A stretch of 64,000 nt of DNA. Origin: Streptomyces varsoviensis (GTDB lineage: Bacteria > Actinomycetota > Actinomycetes > Streptomycetales > Streptomycetaceae). The notes beneath the pieces were generated by a model. It saw only the letters and a program-made list of their open reading frames with translations, had not been told where the DNA came from and made no database searches. Made by a program: the position numbers and the translations under genes. Below, piece by piece: positions 33,675 through 42,724 of this stretch (the stretch's first letter is position 1; each line of letters begins with the position of its first letter). The stretch covers positions 1-64,000 of the forward strand of contig NZ_JOBF01000010.1 of assembly GCF_000718635.1 (NCBI RefSeq). The letters are read 5' to 3'.

Positions 33675-35572
33675 CCGAGAAGACCTTCACCACCGTCCTC
33701 CACGCGGAGATCGGCGGGGCGGTGCTGACCGACAAGCTGGCCGCCCATCTCATCGAGGGCTGGGTGGACGCGAGCGTGAACGTGCCGTCCGCGTTCCAGT
33801 TGACGTTCGACGACTCGGGCAGCGACATCCTGAAGAAGTTCCCGCAGATCAAGGTGGGGGCCAAGGCGAAGCTGTGCCCGTTCACGGACGGCAAGCGGGG
33901 CGACCCGATGCTGACCGGCGAGGTCACCGCGCTGGAGGCGGACGTCGACGCGGGCGGCAAGACGCTGGTGGTGCGCGGCTACGACCTCGGCCACCGGCTG
34001 CTGCGCAACCGGCGCGTCGAGGGGTACCCGAACATGACGGCCGGGGACATCGTCAAGCGCCTCGCCACCAAGAGCGGCCTGGACACCGGCAAGATCGACT
34101 CGACGCCGACGGTGTACGAGCTGGCGACCCAGCCCAACATCACCGACTGGGACTTCCTCTCCCGGCTCGCCGCGGAGAACGATGTCCACCTCTACTTCGA
34201 CCAGCACGGCAAGCTCCAGTTCAGCGACCTGCCGTCGGCCGCCGGCGCGCCGTCCGACACCACGCCGGCCGCGCAGTCCCCGTACGTGCTGGAGTTCGGC
34301 CACAACACCACCCAGGCCCGGGTGTCGGTGACCGCCGCCGGGCAGGTCAAGCGCGCCGCCGCGCGCGGCTGGGACATGCGCACCAAACGTTCGCTGTACG
34401 CCGACTCCCCGGCCACGAAGAGCGAGGACATCCTCGCGGACATCACGCCGGGCAAGGTGTCGTCGCCGTTCGGGTCGTCCGAACTGACCGAGACGCAGAC
34501 CCCGTACACCACCTCGGGGCAGGTCAAGCATGCCGCGAAGGCGCTCGCCGACGACGTGGCGAACTCCTTCGCGGAGCTGGAGGTGGCGATCACCGGCAAC
34601 CCCGAGATGCGGCCGGGTCACCCGGTGGCGCTCAAGGGCGCGGGCTTCCCCTTCGAGGGGAAGTACACGGCGACCGGCGTCCGTCATGTCTTCGAGTCGG
34701 GGCGGCCGTTCACCACCTGGCTGCATGTCTCGGCGCGGCAGTTCCGCTCCCTGTACGGGCTGGCCTCCGGCGGCGCGGACGACGCGCCGAGCATGCCGGG
34801 CGTGGTCGTGGCGCAGGTCAGCAACGCCAAGGACCCGCTGAAGCTGAACCGGGTGAAGCTGACGTTCCCGTGGCTGTCGGACACGTACGAGAGCGACTGG
34901 TGCCGGGTGGCGCAGTTCGGCGGCGTCAAGGGCGGCGGGCTGCTGATGCCGGAGGTCGAGGACGAGGTGCTGGTCGCCTTCGACCGGGGCTCGCTGGAGC
35001 ACCCGTACGTCATCGCGGGCCTCTACAACGGGAAGGACAAGCCGACCCCCGACCCCGACAACATCGACCCGGTCGACGGGCTCAGCGGCAAAGTCAACTG
35101 GCGCAGTCTGACCTCCCGCAGCGGGCACACGCTGGAACTGGTGGACGCCAAGTCCAAGATGAAGAGCGGCATCCGGCTCCAGACCGGCAACGGCAGGTTC
35201 ACCGTGCACCTCGACGAGGTGAGGACGAGCGTGACCATCAAGTCCGACGGCAGCGTGCACATCAGGGGCACCCGCGACGTCGACATCACGGCCGGCGGCA
35301 ATCTGTCGCTGAAGGCCGGCGGGGCGATCACCATGGCCGCGGGGGCGGCGATCGACATCAAGGCGGGCATGAAGTTCGGGGTCACCGCGGGCGCCGAGGC
35401 GGACATCAACGCGGCCGCCGCCGTGAACGTCGAGGCGGGCGCCGCGGTGGAGATCCAGGCGGGGGCCACGGCCGGCATGAAGGCCGCCGGGCCGGTGACG
35501 CTCACCTCCCCGTCGATCGTGGGCATGCAGACGCCGGTGGTGCTCGTCAACGACATCCCGCTGCCGATCTGA
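33671..35572 (+). CDS. spike protein, gp27/gp5 fusion (VgrG/Afp8-like)
   Basis: The protein has 633 residues from ATG 33671 (ATGA overlap). Residues about 1-380 are the gp27/phage late control D hub (AFQLTFDDSGSDILKKFPQI, TAGDIVKRLATKSGLDTG, WDFLSRLAAENDVHLYFDQH). An OB-fold follows (about 395-480: VAQVSNAKDPLKLNRVKLTF, WCRVAQFGG, VLVAFDRGSLEHPYVIAGLY). The rest is a beta-helix needle of repeating G/A-rich octads (DITAGGNLSLKAGGAITMAA, ADINAAAAVNVEAGAAVEIQ). The C-terminus (VVLVNDIPLPI) carries no toxin domain. It forms the trimeric tip that pierces the target. No separate PAAR gene was found. Confidence 0.94.
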   Translation: MTEKTFTTVLHAEIGGAVLTDKLAAHLIEGWVDASVNVPSAFQLTFDDSGSDILKKFPQIKVGAKAKLCPFTDGKRGDPMLTGEVTALEADVDAGGKTLVVRGYDLGHRLLRNRRVEGYPNMTAGDIVKRLATKSGLDTGKIDSTPTVYELATQPNITDWDFLSRLAAENDVHLYFDQHGKLQFSDLPSAAGAPSDTTPAAQSPYVLEFGHNTTQARVSVTAAGQVKRAAARGWDMRTKRSLYADSPATKSEDILADITPGKVSSPFGSSELTETQTPYTTSGQVKHAAKALADDVANSFAELEVAITGNPEMRPGHPVALKGAGFPFEGKYTATGVRHVFESGRPFTTWLHVSARQFRSLYGLASGGADDAPSMPGVVVAQVSNAKDPLKLNRVKLTFPWLSDTYESDWCRVAQFGGVKGGGLLMPEVEDEVLVAFDRGSLEHPYVIAGLYNGKDKPTPDPDNIDPVDGLSGKVNWRSLTSRSGHTLELVDAKSKMKSGIRLQTGNGRFTVHLDEVRTSVTIKSDGSVHIRGTRDVDITAGGNLSLKAGGAITMAAGAAIDIKAGMKFGVTAGAEADINAAAAVNVEAGAAVEIQAGATAGMKAAGPVTLTSPSIVGMQTPVVLVNDIPLPI

Positions 35573-35613
35573 CCGTGCGACCCACGCGATCCGGAGGAAG
35601 AAGAACCGAGTCC

Positions 35614-35775
35614 ATGTCCGAGTCCGAGCACCGATCCGAGACCGGGCGCCGGTCCGAGTCCGAGCACCGATCCGAGACCGGGCGCCGGTCCGGGACCGAG
35701 TGCCGGCCCGGGGCCCAGCGCCGGTCCGGGACCGAGTGCCTTTGCGAGCCTGAGGGGGCCACGGCAGATGAGTGA
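35614..35775 (+). CDS. possible small repeat-bearing ORF (doubtful)
   Basis: An ATG at 35614 opens 53 codons that end at TGA 35773-35775, overlapping the gp25 start by 8 bases. The peptide repeats SESEHRSETGRR and ends EPEGATADE. GGAGGAAG lies upstream at 35592-35599, but about 15 bases away, longer than usual. The stretch is mostly a 36-bp tandem repeat and its composition is unlike the baseplate proteins. It may be a degenerate spacer or a truncated gene. The eCIS gene usually found here in other systems (a PAAR-type tip) is not recognisable in it. Confidence 0.3.
   Translation: MSESEHRSETGRRSESEHRSETGRRSGTECRPGAQRRSGTECLCEPEGATADE
35617..35688. repeat. 36-bp perfect tandem repeat
   Basis: Two identical 36-bp units occupy 35617-35652 and 35653-35688, each starting TCCGAGTCCGAGCACC and ending GGGCGCCGG. 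Two decayed partial units follow to about 35740. It lies in the only sizeable gap within the spike-baseplate gene string. Confidence 0.9.
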
Positions 35776-36175
35776 GCAGTTCGTCGGCGCGGGCTGGGCG
35801 TTCCCGATGCGCACGGATGTCTCCGGCGGTATCGCGCTCGTCCGCCGCGAGCGCGAGATCGAGGAGTCCATGCGGCTCGTACTGGCCACCGCGCCGGGCG
35901 AGCGGCCGATGCGGCCGGAGTTCGGGTGCGCGGTGCACGACCTGGTCTTCGCGCCGGTCAACGAGGCGACGGCCGGGCGCATCCGGTACGAGGTACGGCT
36001 GTCCCTGGACCGCTGGGAGCCGCGCATCGAGGTGCTGGACGTGACGGTGAGCCCGGCGCCGGACGACCCGTCCGTGCTGTACATCGACGTGCAGTACGCG
36101 GTGCGCGGCACCAACAACCCGCGCTCCCTCGTCTTCCCCTTCTATGTGATCCCGTCCACCGAAAGCGACGTCTGA
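35768..36175 (+). CDS. baseplate wedge protein, gp25/GPW family (Afp9-like)
   Basis: The protein has 135 residues (ATG 35768). It has the gp25 core: GWAFPMRTDVSGGIALV, then IEESMRLVLATAPGERPMRP, the EFGC segment (PEFGCAVHDLVFAPVNEATA) with the conserved EFG, and IRYEVRLSLDRWEPRIEVLD. gp25 links sheath and baseplate and triggers sheath polymerisation in contractile machines. The stop overlaps the next ATG (TGATG). Confidence 0.95.
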   Translation: MSEQFVGAGWAFPMRTDVSGGIALVRREREIEESMRLVLATAPGERPMRPEFGCAVHDLVFAPVNEATAGRIRYEVRLSLDRWEPRIEVLDVTVSPAPDDPSVLYIDVQYAVRGTNNPRSLVFPFYVIPSTESDV

Positions 36176-38130
36176 TGGCCCTGCCCGCCCCCCACCTCGA
36201 CGACCGGCGCTTCCAGCAGTTCGTCGACGACGCCAAGCGCTACATCCAGCAGCGCTGCCCCGAGTGGACCGACCACAACGTCTCGGACCCCGGCGTCACC
36301 CTCATCGAGGCCGTCGCGCACATGGCGGACCAGCTCGTCTACCGCCTCAACCGGGTGCCGGAGAAGAACCATCTCGCCTTCCTCGACCTGCTGGGCGTCA
36401 GCCTCTTCCCGCCCGCCGCGGCCCGCGCCGACGTCACGTTCTGGCTCTCCGCGCCGCAGGAGGAGCCCGTCGTGCTGCCCGCCGGCACGGAGGTCGCGAC
36501 CAGCCGCACCGAGTCCGAGGAGGCGGTCGCCTTCGCGACGGAGAACGATCTGACGATCGTGCCGTGCGAGCTGGAGTCCGTGCTGCGGCAGGTCGCCGGG
36601 TCCTCGCCGGAGGACCGTGGCCAGGACATCTTCGGCGGCGACGACGTGCCGGTCTTCGCCGAGTCGCCGCAACCCGGCGACATGCTGCTGTTCGGGCTGT
36701 CGGCGGCCGTGCCGCGGTGCGTCGCGGTGCTCAGCCTCGACAGCCGGGTGGACGGCGTCGGCGTCGACCCCCGGCAGCCGCCGCTGGTCTGGGAGGCGTG
36801 GACGGCCGACGGCTGGATCGAGTGCGAGGTCGACGAGGACACCACCGGCGGCCTCAACCGGCCCGGCGAGGTCGTGCTGCACATCCCCTCCGGCCATCTG
36901 CTCTCGCGCGTCGGCCGCCGGGAGGCCGGCTGGCTGCGCTGCCGGGTCACCGAGGCCGCGCCGGGCCAGCCGTTCTACAGCGCCTCGCCGACCGTACGGG
37001 CCGCGTCCGCGTTCACCATCGGCGGCACGACGGTGGCCGCCCACGCCGAGGTCGTACGGGACGAGCCGCTGGGCGAGTCCTCGGGCGTGCCGGGCCAGCG
37101 CATCCGGCTCGCCAACGCGCCCGTCGTCGGGGACCACCCGCCGCTGCTGCTGGAGGTCTCGGACGGCGAGGGCTGGCAGAGCTGGGAGGTCGTCGGCGAC
37201 TTCGCCCGCTCCGGCCCCGAGGACCGCCATCTGACCCTGGACGCGGCCACCGGGGAGATCGCCTTCGGCCCGTCCGTACGCCAGGCGGACGGCGAGGTGC
37301 ACCAGTTCGGCGCCGTGCCCGCCAAGGGCGCGATGATCCGCGCCACCCGCTACCGCACCGGCGGCGGGCGCGGCGGCAACGTGGCGCGCGGCGCGATACA
37401 GGTGCTGCGCAGCTCCATCCCGTACATCGCGCGCGTCGTGAACCGGGAGGCCGCGCGCGGCGGCGTGGACGGCGAGACGGTCGAGGAGGCGAAGGTACGG
37501 GCCCCCATCGCGCTGCGCGCCCAGGAACGGGCCGTCACCGCGCGGGACTACGAGGAGCTGGCGCGCCGCGCCGCGCCCGAGACCGCCCGTATCGCCTGCC
37601 TCGCGGCGGACCAGCACGAACACGGCGACAACGCGGTACGGGTCCTCGTCGTCCCGCAGGCCGTCTCCGACCGCGGCGGCCGGCTCCGCTTCGAGCAGTT
37701 GGTGCCCGGCGACGAACTCCTCGGCCGCGTCACCGAGTTCCTCGACGAGCGCCGCCCGCTGGGCACCCGGCTCTCCGTCGGCCCGCCCTTCTACCAGGGC
37801 GTCACGGTCGTCGCCACGCTGCACTCCTTCCGGGCCGCGCAGGCCGAGCGGGTACGGGCCGAGGCGCTGGACGCGCTCTACGCCTACCTCGACCCGCTGA
37901 CCGGCGGCGCGCACGGCGAGGGCTGGCCGTTCGGCCGGCCGCTGCGCTCCGGCGAGATCTTCGCGGCGCTCCAGCGGGTGCCGGGCGTGGAGCTGGTGGA
38001 CGAGGTGCTGCTGCACCCCGCCGACCCGCTGACCGGGCGGCGCGGCGACGCCACGGACCGCATCGAGCTGGCGCCGTCGGCGCTGCTCTTCCCCTTCGAC
38101 CACCGCGTCCGCGTGATCGAGGCCAGGTGA
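36175..38130 (+). CDS. baseplate assembly protein, gp6/J-like (Afp11)
   Basis: The protein has 651 residues from ATG 36175. The N-terminus (LDDRRFQQFVDDAKRYIQQR, CPEWTDHNVSDPGVTLIEAV, DQLVYRLNRVPEKNHLAFLD) is the signature of the 'putative baseplate assembly protein' family. Later segments include AFGPSVRQADGEVHQFGAVP, YRTGGGRGGNVARGAIQVLR, the J-like AITARDYEELARRAAPE-type motif (VTARDYEELARRAAPETARI) and RPLRSGEIFAALQRVPGVE. It is the main wedge component that forms the baseplate ring with gp25 and the next protein. It overlaps its neighbours at both ends. Confidence 0.93.
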   Translation: MALPAPHLDDRRFQQFVDDAKRYIQQRCPEWTDHNVSDPGVTLIEAVAHMADQLVYRLNRVPEKNHLAFLDLLGVSLFPPAAARADVTFWLSAPQEEPVVLPAGTEVATSRTESEEAVAFATENDLTIVPCELESVLRQVAGSSPEDRGQDIFGGDDVPVFAESPQPGDMLLFGLSAAVPRCVAVLSLDSRVDGVGVDPRQPPLVWEAWTADGWIECEVDEDTTGGLNRPGEVVLHIPSGHLLSRVGRREAGWLRCRVTEAAPGQPFYSASPTVRAASAFTIGGTTVAAHAEVVRDEPLGESSGVPGQRIRLANAPVVGDHPPLLLEVSDGEGWQSWEVVGDFARSGPEDRHLTLDAATGEIAFGPSVRQADGEVHQFGAVPAKGAMIRATRYRTGGGRGGNVARGAIQVLRSSIPYIARVVNREAARGGVDGETVEEAKVRAPIALRAQERAVTARDYEELARRAAPETARIACLAADQHEHGDNAVRVLVVPQAVSDRGGRLRFEQLVPGDELLGRVTEFLDERRPLGTRLSVGPPFYQGVTVVATLHSFRAAQAERVRAEALDALYAYLDPLTGGAHGEGWPFGRPLRSGEIFAALQRVPGVELVDEVLLHPADPLTGRRGDATDRIELAPSALLFPFDHRVRVIEAR

Positions 38131-38744
38131 CCGGCGTGACGACACCGACCGAGACGGCGGTACCGCCCGCCTACCGGGGCACCGTCGACGGGCTCGGCAC
38201 CCCCCACCCGCTCGGCGGCCAGCTCCCCGGCATCTACGCCGAGGACGACTTCGCGCTGCGCTTCGTCGAGGGCCTGGACGTGGTGCTGGCGCCGATCTTC
38301 AACGTGCTGGACTGCCTGGAGGCGTACTTCATGCCGGCCCTCGCGCCGGACGACTTCATCGACTGGCTGACCACCTGGGTGGGCGCGGAGCTGGACGGCA
38401 CGGAGCCGGTGGAGCTGCGCCGGCACGCCGTGGCGACGGCCGTCTCCCTGCACCGGGTGCGCGGCACCCACCAGGGGCTCTCCGACGCCGTGCGGCTGGC
38501 CTTCGGCGTACGGCCCGAGATCACCGAGAGCGGCGGCGCCACCTGGTCGGCGCGGCCGCTCGGCGCCTTCCCCGGCGACCCGCGGCCGTATCTGCGGGTC
38601 ACGCTGTACGTCCCGGACCCGGCGGCGGTCGACGCCCACCGGCTGCGCGCCATCGTCTCCGCGGCCCGCCCCGCGCATCTGCCGTTCACGGCCGAGGTAG
38701 CCTCCGCCGCCGACGCTCCCCCGAAGGGACCCGCCCATGTCTGA
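38127..38744 (+). CDS. tail protein, gpI-like baseplate component (Afp12)
   Basis: The protein has 205 residues from GTG 38127 (GTGA overlap); a GTG four codons later is an alternative. It contains the 'phage tail protein' family core: GGQLPGIYAEDDFALRFVEG, LDVVLAPIFNVLDCLEAYFM, DDFIDWLTTWVGAELDG, the RRHAVATAVSLHRVRGTHQG helix-turn and LRVTLYVPDP. gpI-type proteins pair with gp6/J-type proteins in the wedge. It overlaps the following membrane-protein gene by 8 bases, tying that gene to the operon. Confidence 0.9.
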   Translation: MTGVTTPTETAVPPAYRGTVDGLGTPHPLGGQLPGIYAEDDFALRFVEGLDVVLAPIFNVLDCLEAYFMPALAPDDFIDWLTTWVGAELDGTEPVELRRHAVATAVSLHRVRGTHQGLSDAVRLAFGVRPEITESGGATWSARPLGAFPGDPRPYLRVTLYVPDPAAVDAHRLRAIVSAARPAHLPFTAEVASAADAPPKGPAHV

Positions 38745-40746
38745 CGCCCCCGCCGCCATCTGCCCGGACTGCGGTACCCCGGCGCGCCAGGAGGGCCAGT
38801 CCTTCTGCGACTCCTGCGGCGGCTTCCTGCGCTGGGACTCCTCCCCGGCCACGTCGCCCGCCGACGGCCCGGCAGCGAAGAGCACCACACCCGAGGTCGA
38901 CACCACCCCGCCCCCGAGGACGGCCCCGGTGCCGAAGGACGGCGGCACCATCCAGGGCGGCCACCTCGCCCCGCCGGACGCCCCGGCCAGGGGTACGGGC
39001 CCGGGCCCGGCCACCGCGCGACCGTCGGGGGGGTCGGATGCTACGGGCGCGGGGGCGGGCGCCGGCTCCGGCGCGGGCTCCAGCTCCGGTTCCGGCACGG
39101 GGCCGGGGGCCGGCTCGGGCTCGGGCTCGGGCCATGGTCCGCACGGCTCGTACGGTTCCGGCTCGGGCGCGGGTCCGGGGGTCGGCTCGGGCTCGGGCCA
39201 TGATCCGCACGGCTCGTACGGCTCCGGCTCCGGTGCCGGCGCGGGCTCGGGGGCCGGCTCGGGCGCGGGCTCGGGCCATGACTCGTACGGCTCGTACGGT
39301 TCCGGCTCCGGTGCCGGCGCGGGCTCGGGCCAGGGCCCGCACGGCCCGCACGGCTCCGGCCCGGACCAGAGCCCGCACGGCCCGTACAGCTCGGGCTCGG
39401 GCCACGGTCCGCACGGCTCGTACGGCTCGCGCGACTCCGGCCCCGCTCCGGCGGCCGAGCCGCGCCCTGGGGCTGCCTCCGGGGCCGCCCCCGGAGCCGC
39501 CTCCGGTCCGTATTCGGAGCAGGCGTCCGGACCGGCCGGACGGCCCGACGCCCCGGGCGCAGCGGCCCCAGGCGGAGCCGATGGCGCGGCGGCGCGGCCC
39601 GGCTTCGAGGACCCTGACACCGAGTCCACGGTGCCGCTGCCCCCGGCGGCCGGCGACCGGCGCCCGCGGCGGGGCCCGGACGACGACTGGCCGGGCGCGC
39701 AGCAGGCGGCGGAGCCCGCACAACCGCACCAGGCGGACCAGCCGACCCAGCCGACCCAGCCGAACCGACCGGACCAGCACTCCCAGCCCACGCAGTCCAC
39801 GCAGCCCGCCGAGCCCGCCCAGCAGACCCCCACCGCGCCGCCCGCGCAGCCCGGTGCCGACTGGGAGCCGCACCGGCCCGCCGAGCCCCCGAACCGGTCC
39901 GACACGGCGATCCGCGCGCTGCTCGTGCCCGTACCGGACGCCACCCCGCCCGCGGCCCCGCCGGAGGCGCCCGGCACGGTGCTGCCCGGCCGCCCCGAGA
40001 CGCAGCGGCCCCGGGTGCGTACGCCGGGGGTGCCCGCGGCCGACTTCGGGGACCCCTGCCGGTACTGCGGCACGGTGAACCCGCCGCGGCGGCACTTCTG
40101 CCGGCAGTGCGCCAGCCCGCTCTCCGACGACCGGGACGCGATCGCCGAGGGCCCGTACGCCGGTCAGCGCCCGCGGCTGCACCGTGAGCACGGCCGCTGG
40201 GTGACCCGCGTCCTCCTCGCGCTGCTGCTGGTCGGCGTCGTCCTCGGCGGCGTGTTCGGCGGGCCGCCGGCCGCCCGAGCCGTGCAGGACCACTTCGCCA
40301 AGCGGGTGCCCGTGCACCCGGCGTCGTGGTCGGACAAGCACCACGCGCCCAAGCACGAGCCGGACCTGGTCGGCGACGGCTACTCCAACACCTGGTGGGG
40401 CACGGGGTACGCGGGCGACTCGGCGGGCCAGTGGATCGAGGCGAAGTTCCAGCAGCCCACGGACCTGCTGGCGATGCTGGTCACGCCGGGCACCTCGGCC
40501 CGTACGGCGCAGTCCGCCGACGAGGCCCGCCCGATGGACTTCGATCTGATCGTCACGGACTCGGCGGGCAAGGCGCACACCTCGCACCACACGCTCAACG
40601 ACGGCGGGGTGCAGAAGATCGACGTGCGGGTGCGCGACGCGGTGACCGCGCGGTTCGTGATCCGCTCGGCGTACGGCACGGCGAAGGACAAGCAGGTGGC
40701 CATCGCCGAGCTGGAGTTCTTCCGCCGCTCGTCCAGCTCGAACTGA
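38737..40746 (+). CDS. eCIS-operon membrane protein: two zinc ribbons, TM, glycan-binding-like domain
   Basis: The protein has 669 residues. An N-terminal zinc ribbon (Cys9, Cys12, Cys24, Cys27) is followed by about 400 residues of Gly/Ser/Pro-rich disorder with GSGSGHGPHGSYGSGSGAG-like and QPTQPTQPN-like repeats. A second zinc ribbon (Cys441, Cys444, Cys455, Cys458) and one membrane helix (about 488-510, RVLLALLLVGVVLGGVFGG) come next. The outside domain of about 150 residues (YSNTWWGTGY, DLIVTDSAGKAHTSHH, EDRVRDAVTARFVIRS-like, IAELEFFRR) has the discoidin/NADase-type glycan-binding pattern. Arg before the helix predicts N-inside. It is last in the baseplate operon and likely recruits the cytoplasmic particle to the membrane, the role reported for CisA in S. 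coelicolor; whether it is that ortholog is not settled here. Confidence 0.8.
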   Translation: MSDAPAAICPDCGTPARQEGQSFCDSCGGFLRWDSSPATSPADGPAAKSTTPEVDTTPPPRTAPVPKDGGTIQGGHLAPPDAPARGTGPGPATARPSGGSDATGAGAGAGSGAGSSSGSGTGPGAGSGSGSGHGPHGSYGSGSGAGPGVGSGSGHDPHGSYGSGSGAGAGSGAGSGAGSGHDSYGSYGSGSGAGAGSGQGPHGPHGSGPDQSPHGPYSSGSGHGPHGSYGSRDSGPAPAAEPRPGAASGAAPGAASGPYSEQASGPAGRPDAPGAAAPGGADGAAARPGFEDPDTESTVPLPPAAGDRRPRRGPDDDWPGAQQAAEPAQPHQADQPTQPTQPNRPDQHSQPTQSTQPAEPAQQTPTAPPAQPGADWEPHRPAEPPNRSDTAIRALLVPVPDATPPAAPPEAPGTVLPGRPETQRPRVRTPGVPAADFGDPCRYCGTVNPPRRHFCRQCASPLSDDRDAIAEGPYAGQRPRLHREHGRWVTRVLLALLLVGVVLGGVFGGPPAARAVQDHFAKRVPVHPASWSDKHHAPKHEPDLVGDGYSNTWWGTGYAGDSAGQWIEAKFQQPTDLLAMLVTPGTSARTAQSADEARPMDFDLIVTDSAGKAHTSHHTLNDGGVQKIDVRVRDAVTARFVIRSAYGTAKDKQVAIAELEFFRRSSSSN

Positions 40747-40751
40747 GCACG

Positions 40752-40792
40752 GCGGAGGGCCCCCGAACCGCGCGGTTCGGGGGCCCTCTGTG
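40752..40792. terminator. terminator at the end of the eCIS operon
   Basis: A stem of about 15 bp (AGGGCCCCCGAACC pairing with GGTTCGGGGGCCCT) closes a GCGC loop just after the membrane-protein stop. It also faces the 3' end of aspS, so it probably works in both directions. Confidence 0.85.
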
Positions 40793-40815
40793 CGTACGAG
40801 GTACGGGGGTGCGGA

Positions 40816-42579
40816 CTACTTCAGCGGCGGCTTGCGCAGCGACAGGTGCAGCTCCTTCAGCCGCGCCTCGTCGACCTCGCTGGGCGCGCCCATCAGCAGG
40901 TCCTGCGCGTTGCCGTTGAGCGGGAACGCGATGGTCTCGCGGATGTTGGGCTCGTCGGCCAGCAGCATGACGATGCGGTCGACGCCCGGCGCGATGCCGC
41001 CGTGCGGCGGGGCGCCGAACTTGAAGGCGCGGAGCATGCCGCCGAACTCGGCCTCGACGGTCTCCTTGTCGTACCCGGCGATGGCGAACGCCTTGTACAT
41101 GACCTCGGGCTCGTGGTTGCGGATCGCGCCGGAGGACAGCTCGACGCCGTTGCAGACGATGTCGTACTGCCAGGCGAGGATGTCGAGCGGGTCCTTGGTC
41201 TCCAGCGCCTCCAGGCCGCCCTGGGGCATGGAGAACGGGTTGTGCGAGAACTCGATCTTCCCGGTGTCCTCGTCCTTCTCGAACATCGGGAAGTCGACGA
41301 TCCAGCAGAACCGGAACTCGTCCTCGACGAAGTGGCCGGTGCGCTTGGCCGCCTCGACGCGGACCGCGCCCATGATCTTGGAGACCTCGTCGAACTCGCC
41401 GGCGCCGAAGAAGACCGCGTGGCCGGGCTTCAGGTCCAGCGCCTCGACCAGCGACTTCACGTCGTCCTCGGTGAGGAACTTGGCGATCGGGCCGGTCAGC
41501 GTGTTCTCGTCGCCGACGCGGACCCAGGCGAGGCCCTTCGCGCCCTGCTGGACGGCGAAGTCACCCATCTGGTCGAAGAACTTCCGCGGCTGCTCCGCGG
41601 TGTCCGGCACGGCCAGCGCCCGTACGTGCTTGTCGGCGAAGGCCTTGAAGCCGGAGCCCGCGAAGACGGCCGAGACATCGACCAGCTCCAGCTCGGCGCG
41701 GAGGTCGGGCTTGTCGGAGCCGTACTTCAGCATCGACTCGCGGAACGGGATGCGCGGGAACGGCGAGGTGACCGTGCGACCGCCGCCGAACTCGGTGAAC
41801 AGCTCGGTCATGAGCTGCTCGATCGGCCCGAAGACGTCCTCCTGCTCGACGAAGCTCATCTCGACGTCGAGCTGGTAGAACTCGCCCGGCGAGCGGTCCG
41901 CGCGGGCGTCCTCGTCGCGGAAGCAGGGCGCGATCTGGAAGTAGCGGTCGAAGCCCGCGATCATCAGGAGCTGCTTGAACTGCTGCGGGGCCTGCGGCAG
42001 CGCGTAGAACTTGCCCGCGTGCAGCCGGGAGGGGACCAGGAAGTCGCGGGCGCCCTCGGGGGACGTCGCCGACAGGATCGGGGTCGCCATCTCGTTGAAG
42101 CCCAGCGCGGTCATCTTGTGCCGGATGGCGGAGATCACGGCGGTGCGCAGCATGAGGTTGCGGTGCATGCGCTCGCGGCGCAGGTCGAGGAAGCGGTATT
42201 CGAGCCGCTTCTCCTCGTTGACCCCGTCCTCGGCGTTGATGGTGAAGGGGATCTGCTCGGCGGCGCCCAGCACCTCGACGGCGGTGACCTCGACCTCGAC
42301 CTCGCCGGTCGGCAGATCGGGGTTGACGTTGTCCGCGCCGCGGGCGCTGACCCTGCCGTCGATCCGGACGACGGACTCCTTGGTCAGCGAGGCGAGCGCC
42401 TCGTTGGCGGGGGTGCCGGGGCGGGCGACGAGCTGCACGAGCCCGTAGTGGTCGCGCAGATCGATGAAGAGGATGCCGCCCAGATCACGACGATTGTGCA
42501 GCCAGCCGCTCAGCCGGACGTCGGTGTCGACGTCAGCCGCACGGAGCTCGCCGCAGGTGTGGGACCGGTACCGATGCAT
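40816..42579 (-). CDS. aspS: aspartyl-tRNA synthetase
   Basis: The 587-residue class II synthetase starts [20 protein letters not shown]. The N-terminal OB-fold ([20 protein letters not shown]) reads the anticodon. Motif 2 is [20 protein letters not shown] and motif 3 is [21 protein letters not shown] bacterial-type GAD insertion lies at about 290-430. The length is normal. It charges tRNA-Asp, and in bacteria lacking AsnRS may be non-discriminating. It marks the return to core genes right of the eCIS cluster. Confidence 0.97.
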   Translation of the reverse strand: MHRYRSHTCGELRAADVDTDVRLSGWLHNRRDLGGILFIDLRDHYGLVQLVARPGTPANEALASLTKESVVRIDGRVSARGADNVNPDLPTGEVEVEVTAVEVLGAAEQIPFTINAEDGVNEEKRLEYRFLDLRRERMHRNLMLRTAVISAIRHKMTALGFNEMATPILSATSPEGARDFLVPSRLHAGKFYALPQAPQQFKQLLMIAGFDRYFQIAPCFRDEDARADRSPGEFYQLDVEMSFVEQEDVFGPIEQLMTELFTEFGGGRTVTSPFPRIPFRESMLKYGSDKPDLRAELELVDVSAVFAGSGFKAFADKHVRALAVPDTAEQPRKFFDQMGDFAVQQGAKGLAWVRVGDENTLTGPIAKFLTEDDVKSLVEALDLKPGHAVFFGAGEFDEVSKIMGAVRVEAAKRTGHFVEDEFRFCWIVDFPMFEKDEDTGKIEFSHNPFSMPQGGLEALETKDPLDILAWQYDIVCNGVELSSGAIRNHEPEVMYKAFAIAGYDKETVEAEFGGMLRAFKFGAPPHGGIAPGVDRIVMLLADEPNIRETIAFPLNGNAQDLLMGAPSEVDEARLKELHLSLRKPPLK

Positions 42580-42724
42580 CGTTCATCCAAGTCGTCTGAT
42601 CGGGGGCGGATGGCCGGCCGGCGGCCGGGGCGGGGCCTGCGCTCGTCCACCACAGGCCAGTGTGCAAGCCTACCGTTACGCCCCTCGCTGGTATCCCTGG
42701 CTCAAGTCCACATAAAGTGGGGCA

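Noticed and set aside
33671..35572. The VgrG-like spike as evidence of a type VI secretion system
   Set aside because: TssJ/L/M, TssK and ClpV are absent, and the neighbours (LysM hub, gp25, DUF4255) fit an eCIS baseplate.
16449..40746. The tail genes as part of a prophage
   Set aside because: There is no capsid, portal, terminase, lysis or integrase gene, and DUF4255 plus the AAA+ ATPase point to an eCIS.
42580..42724. A shared, well-defined promoter between aspS and the phosphatase gene
   Set aside because: A TAGGCT box was considered for aspS, but the TTGAGC upstream is 27 bases away, too far for a sigma-70-type promoter.
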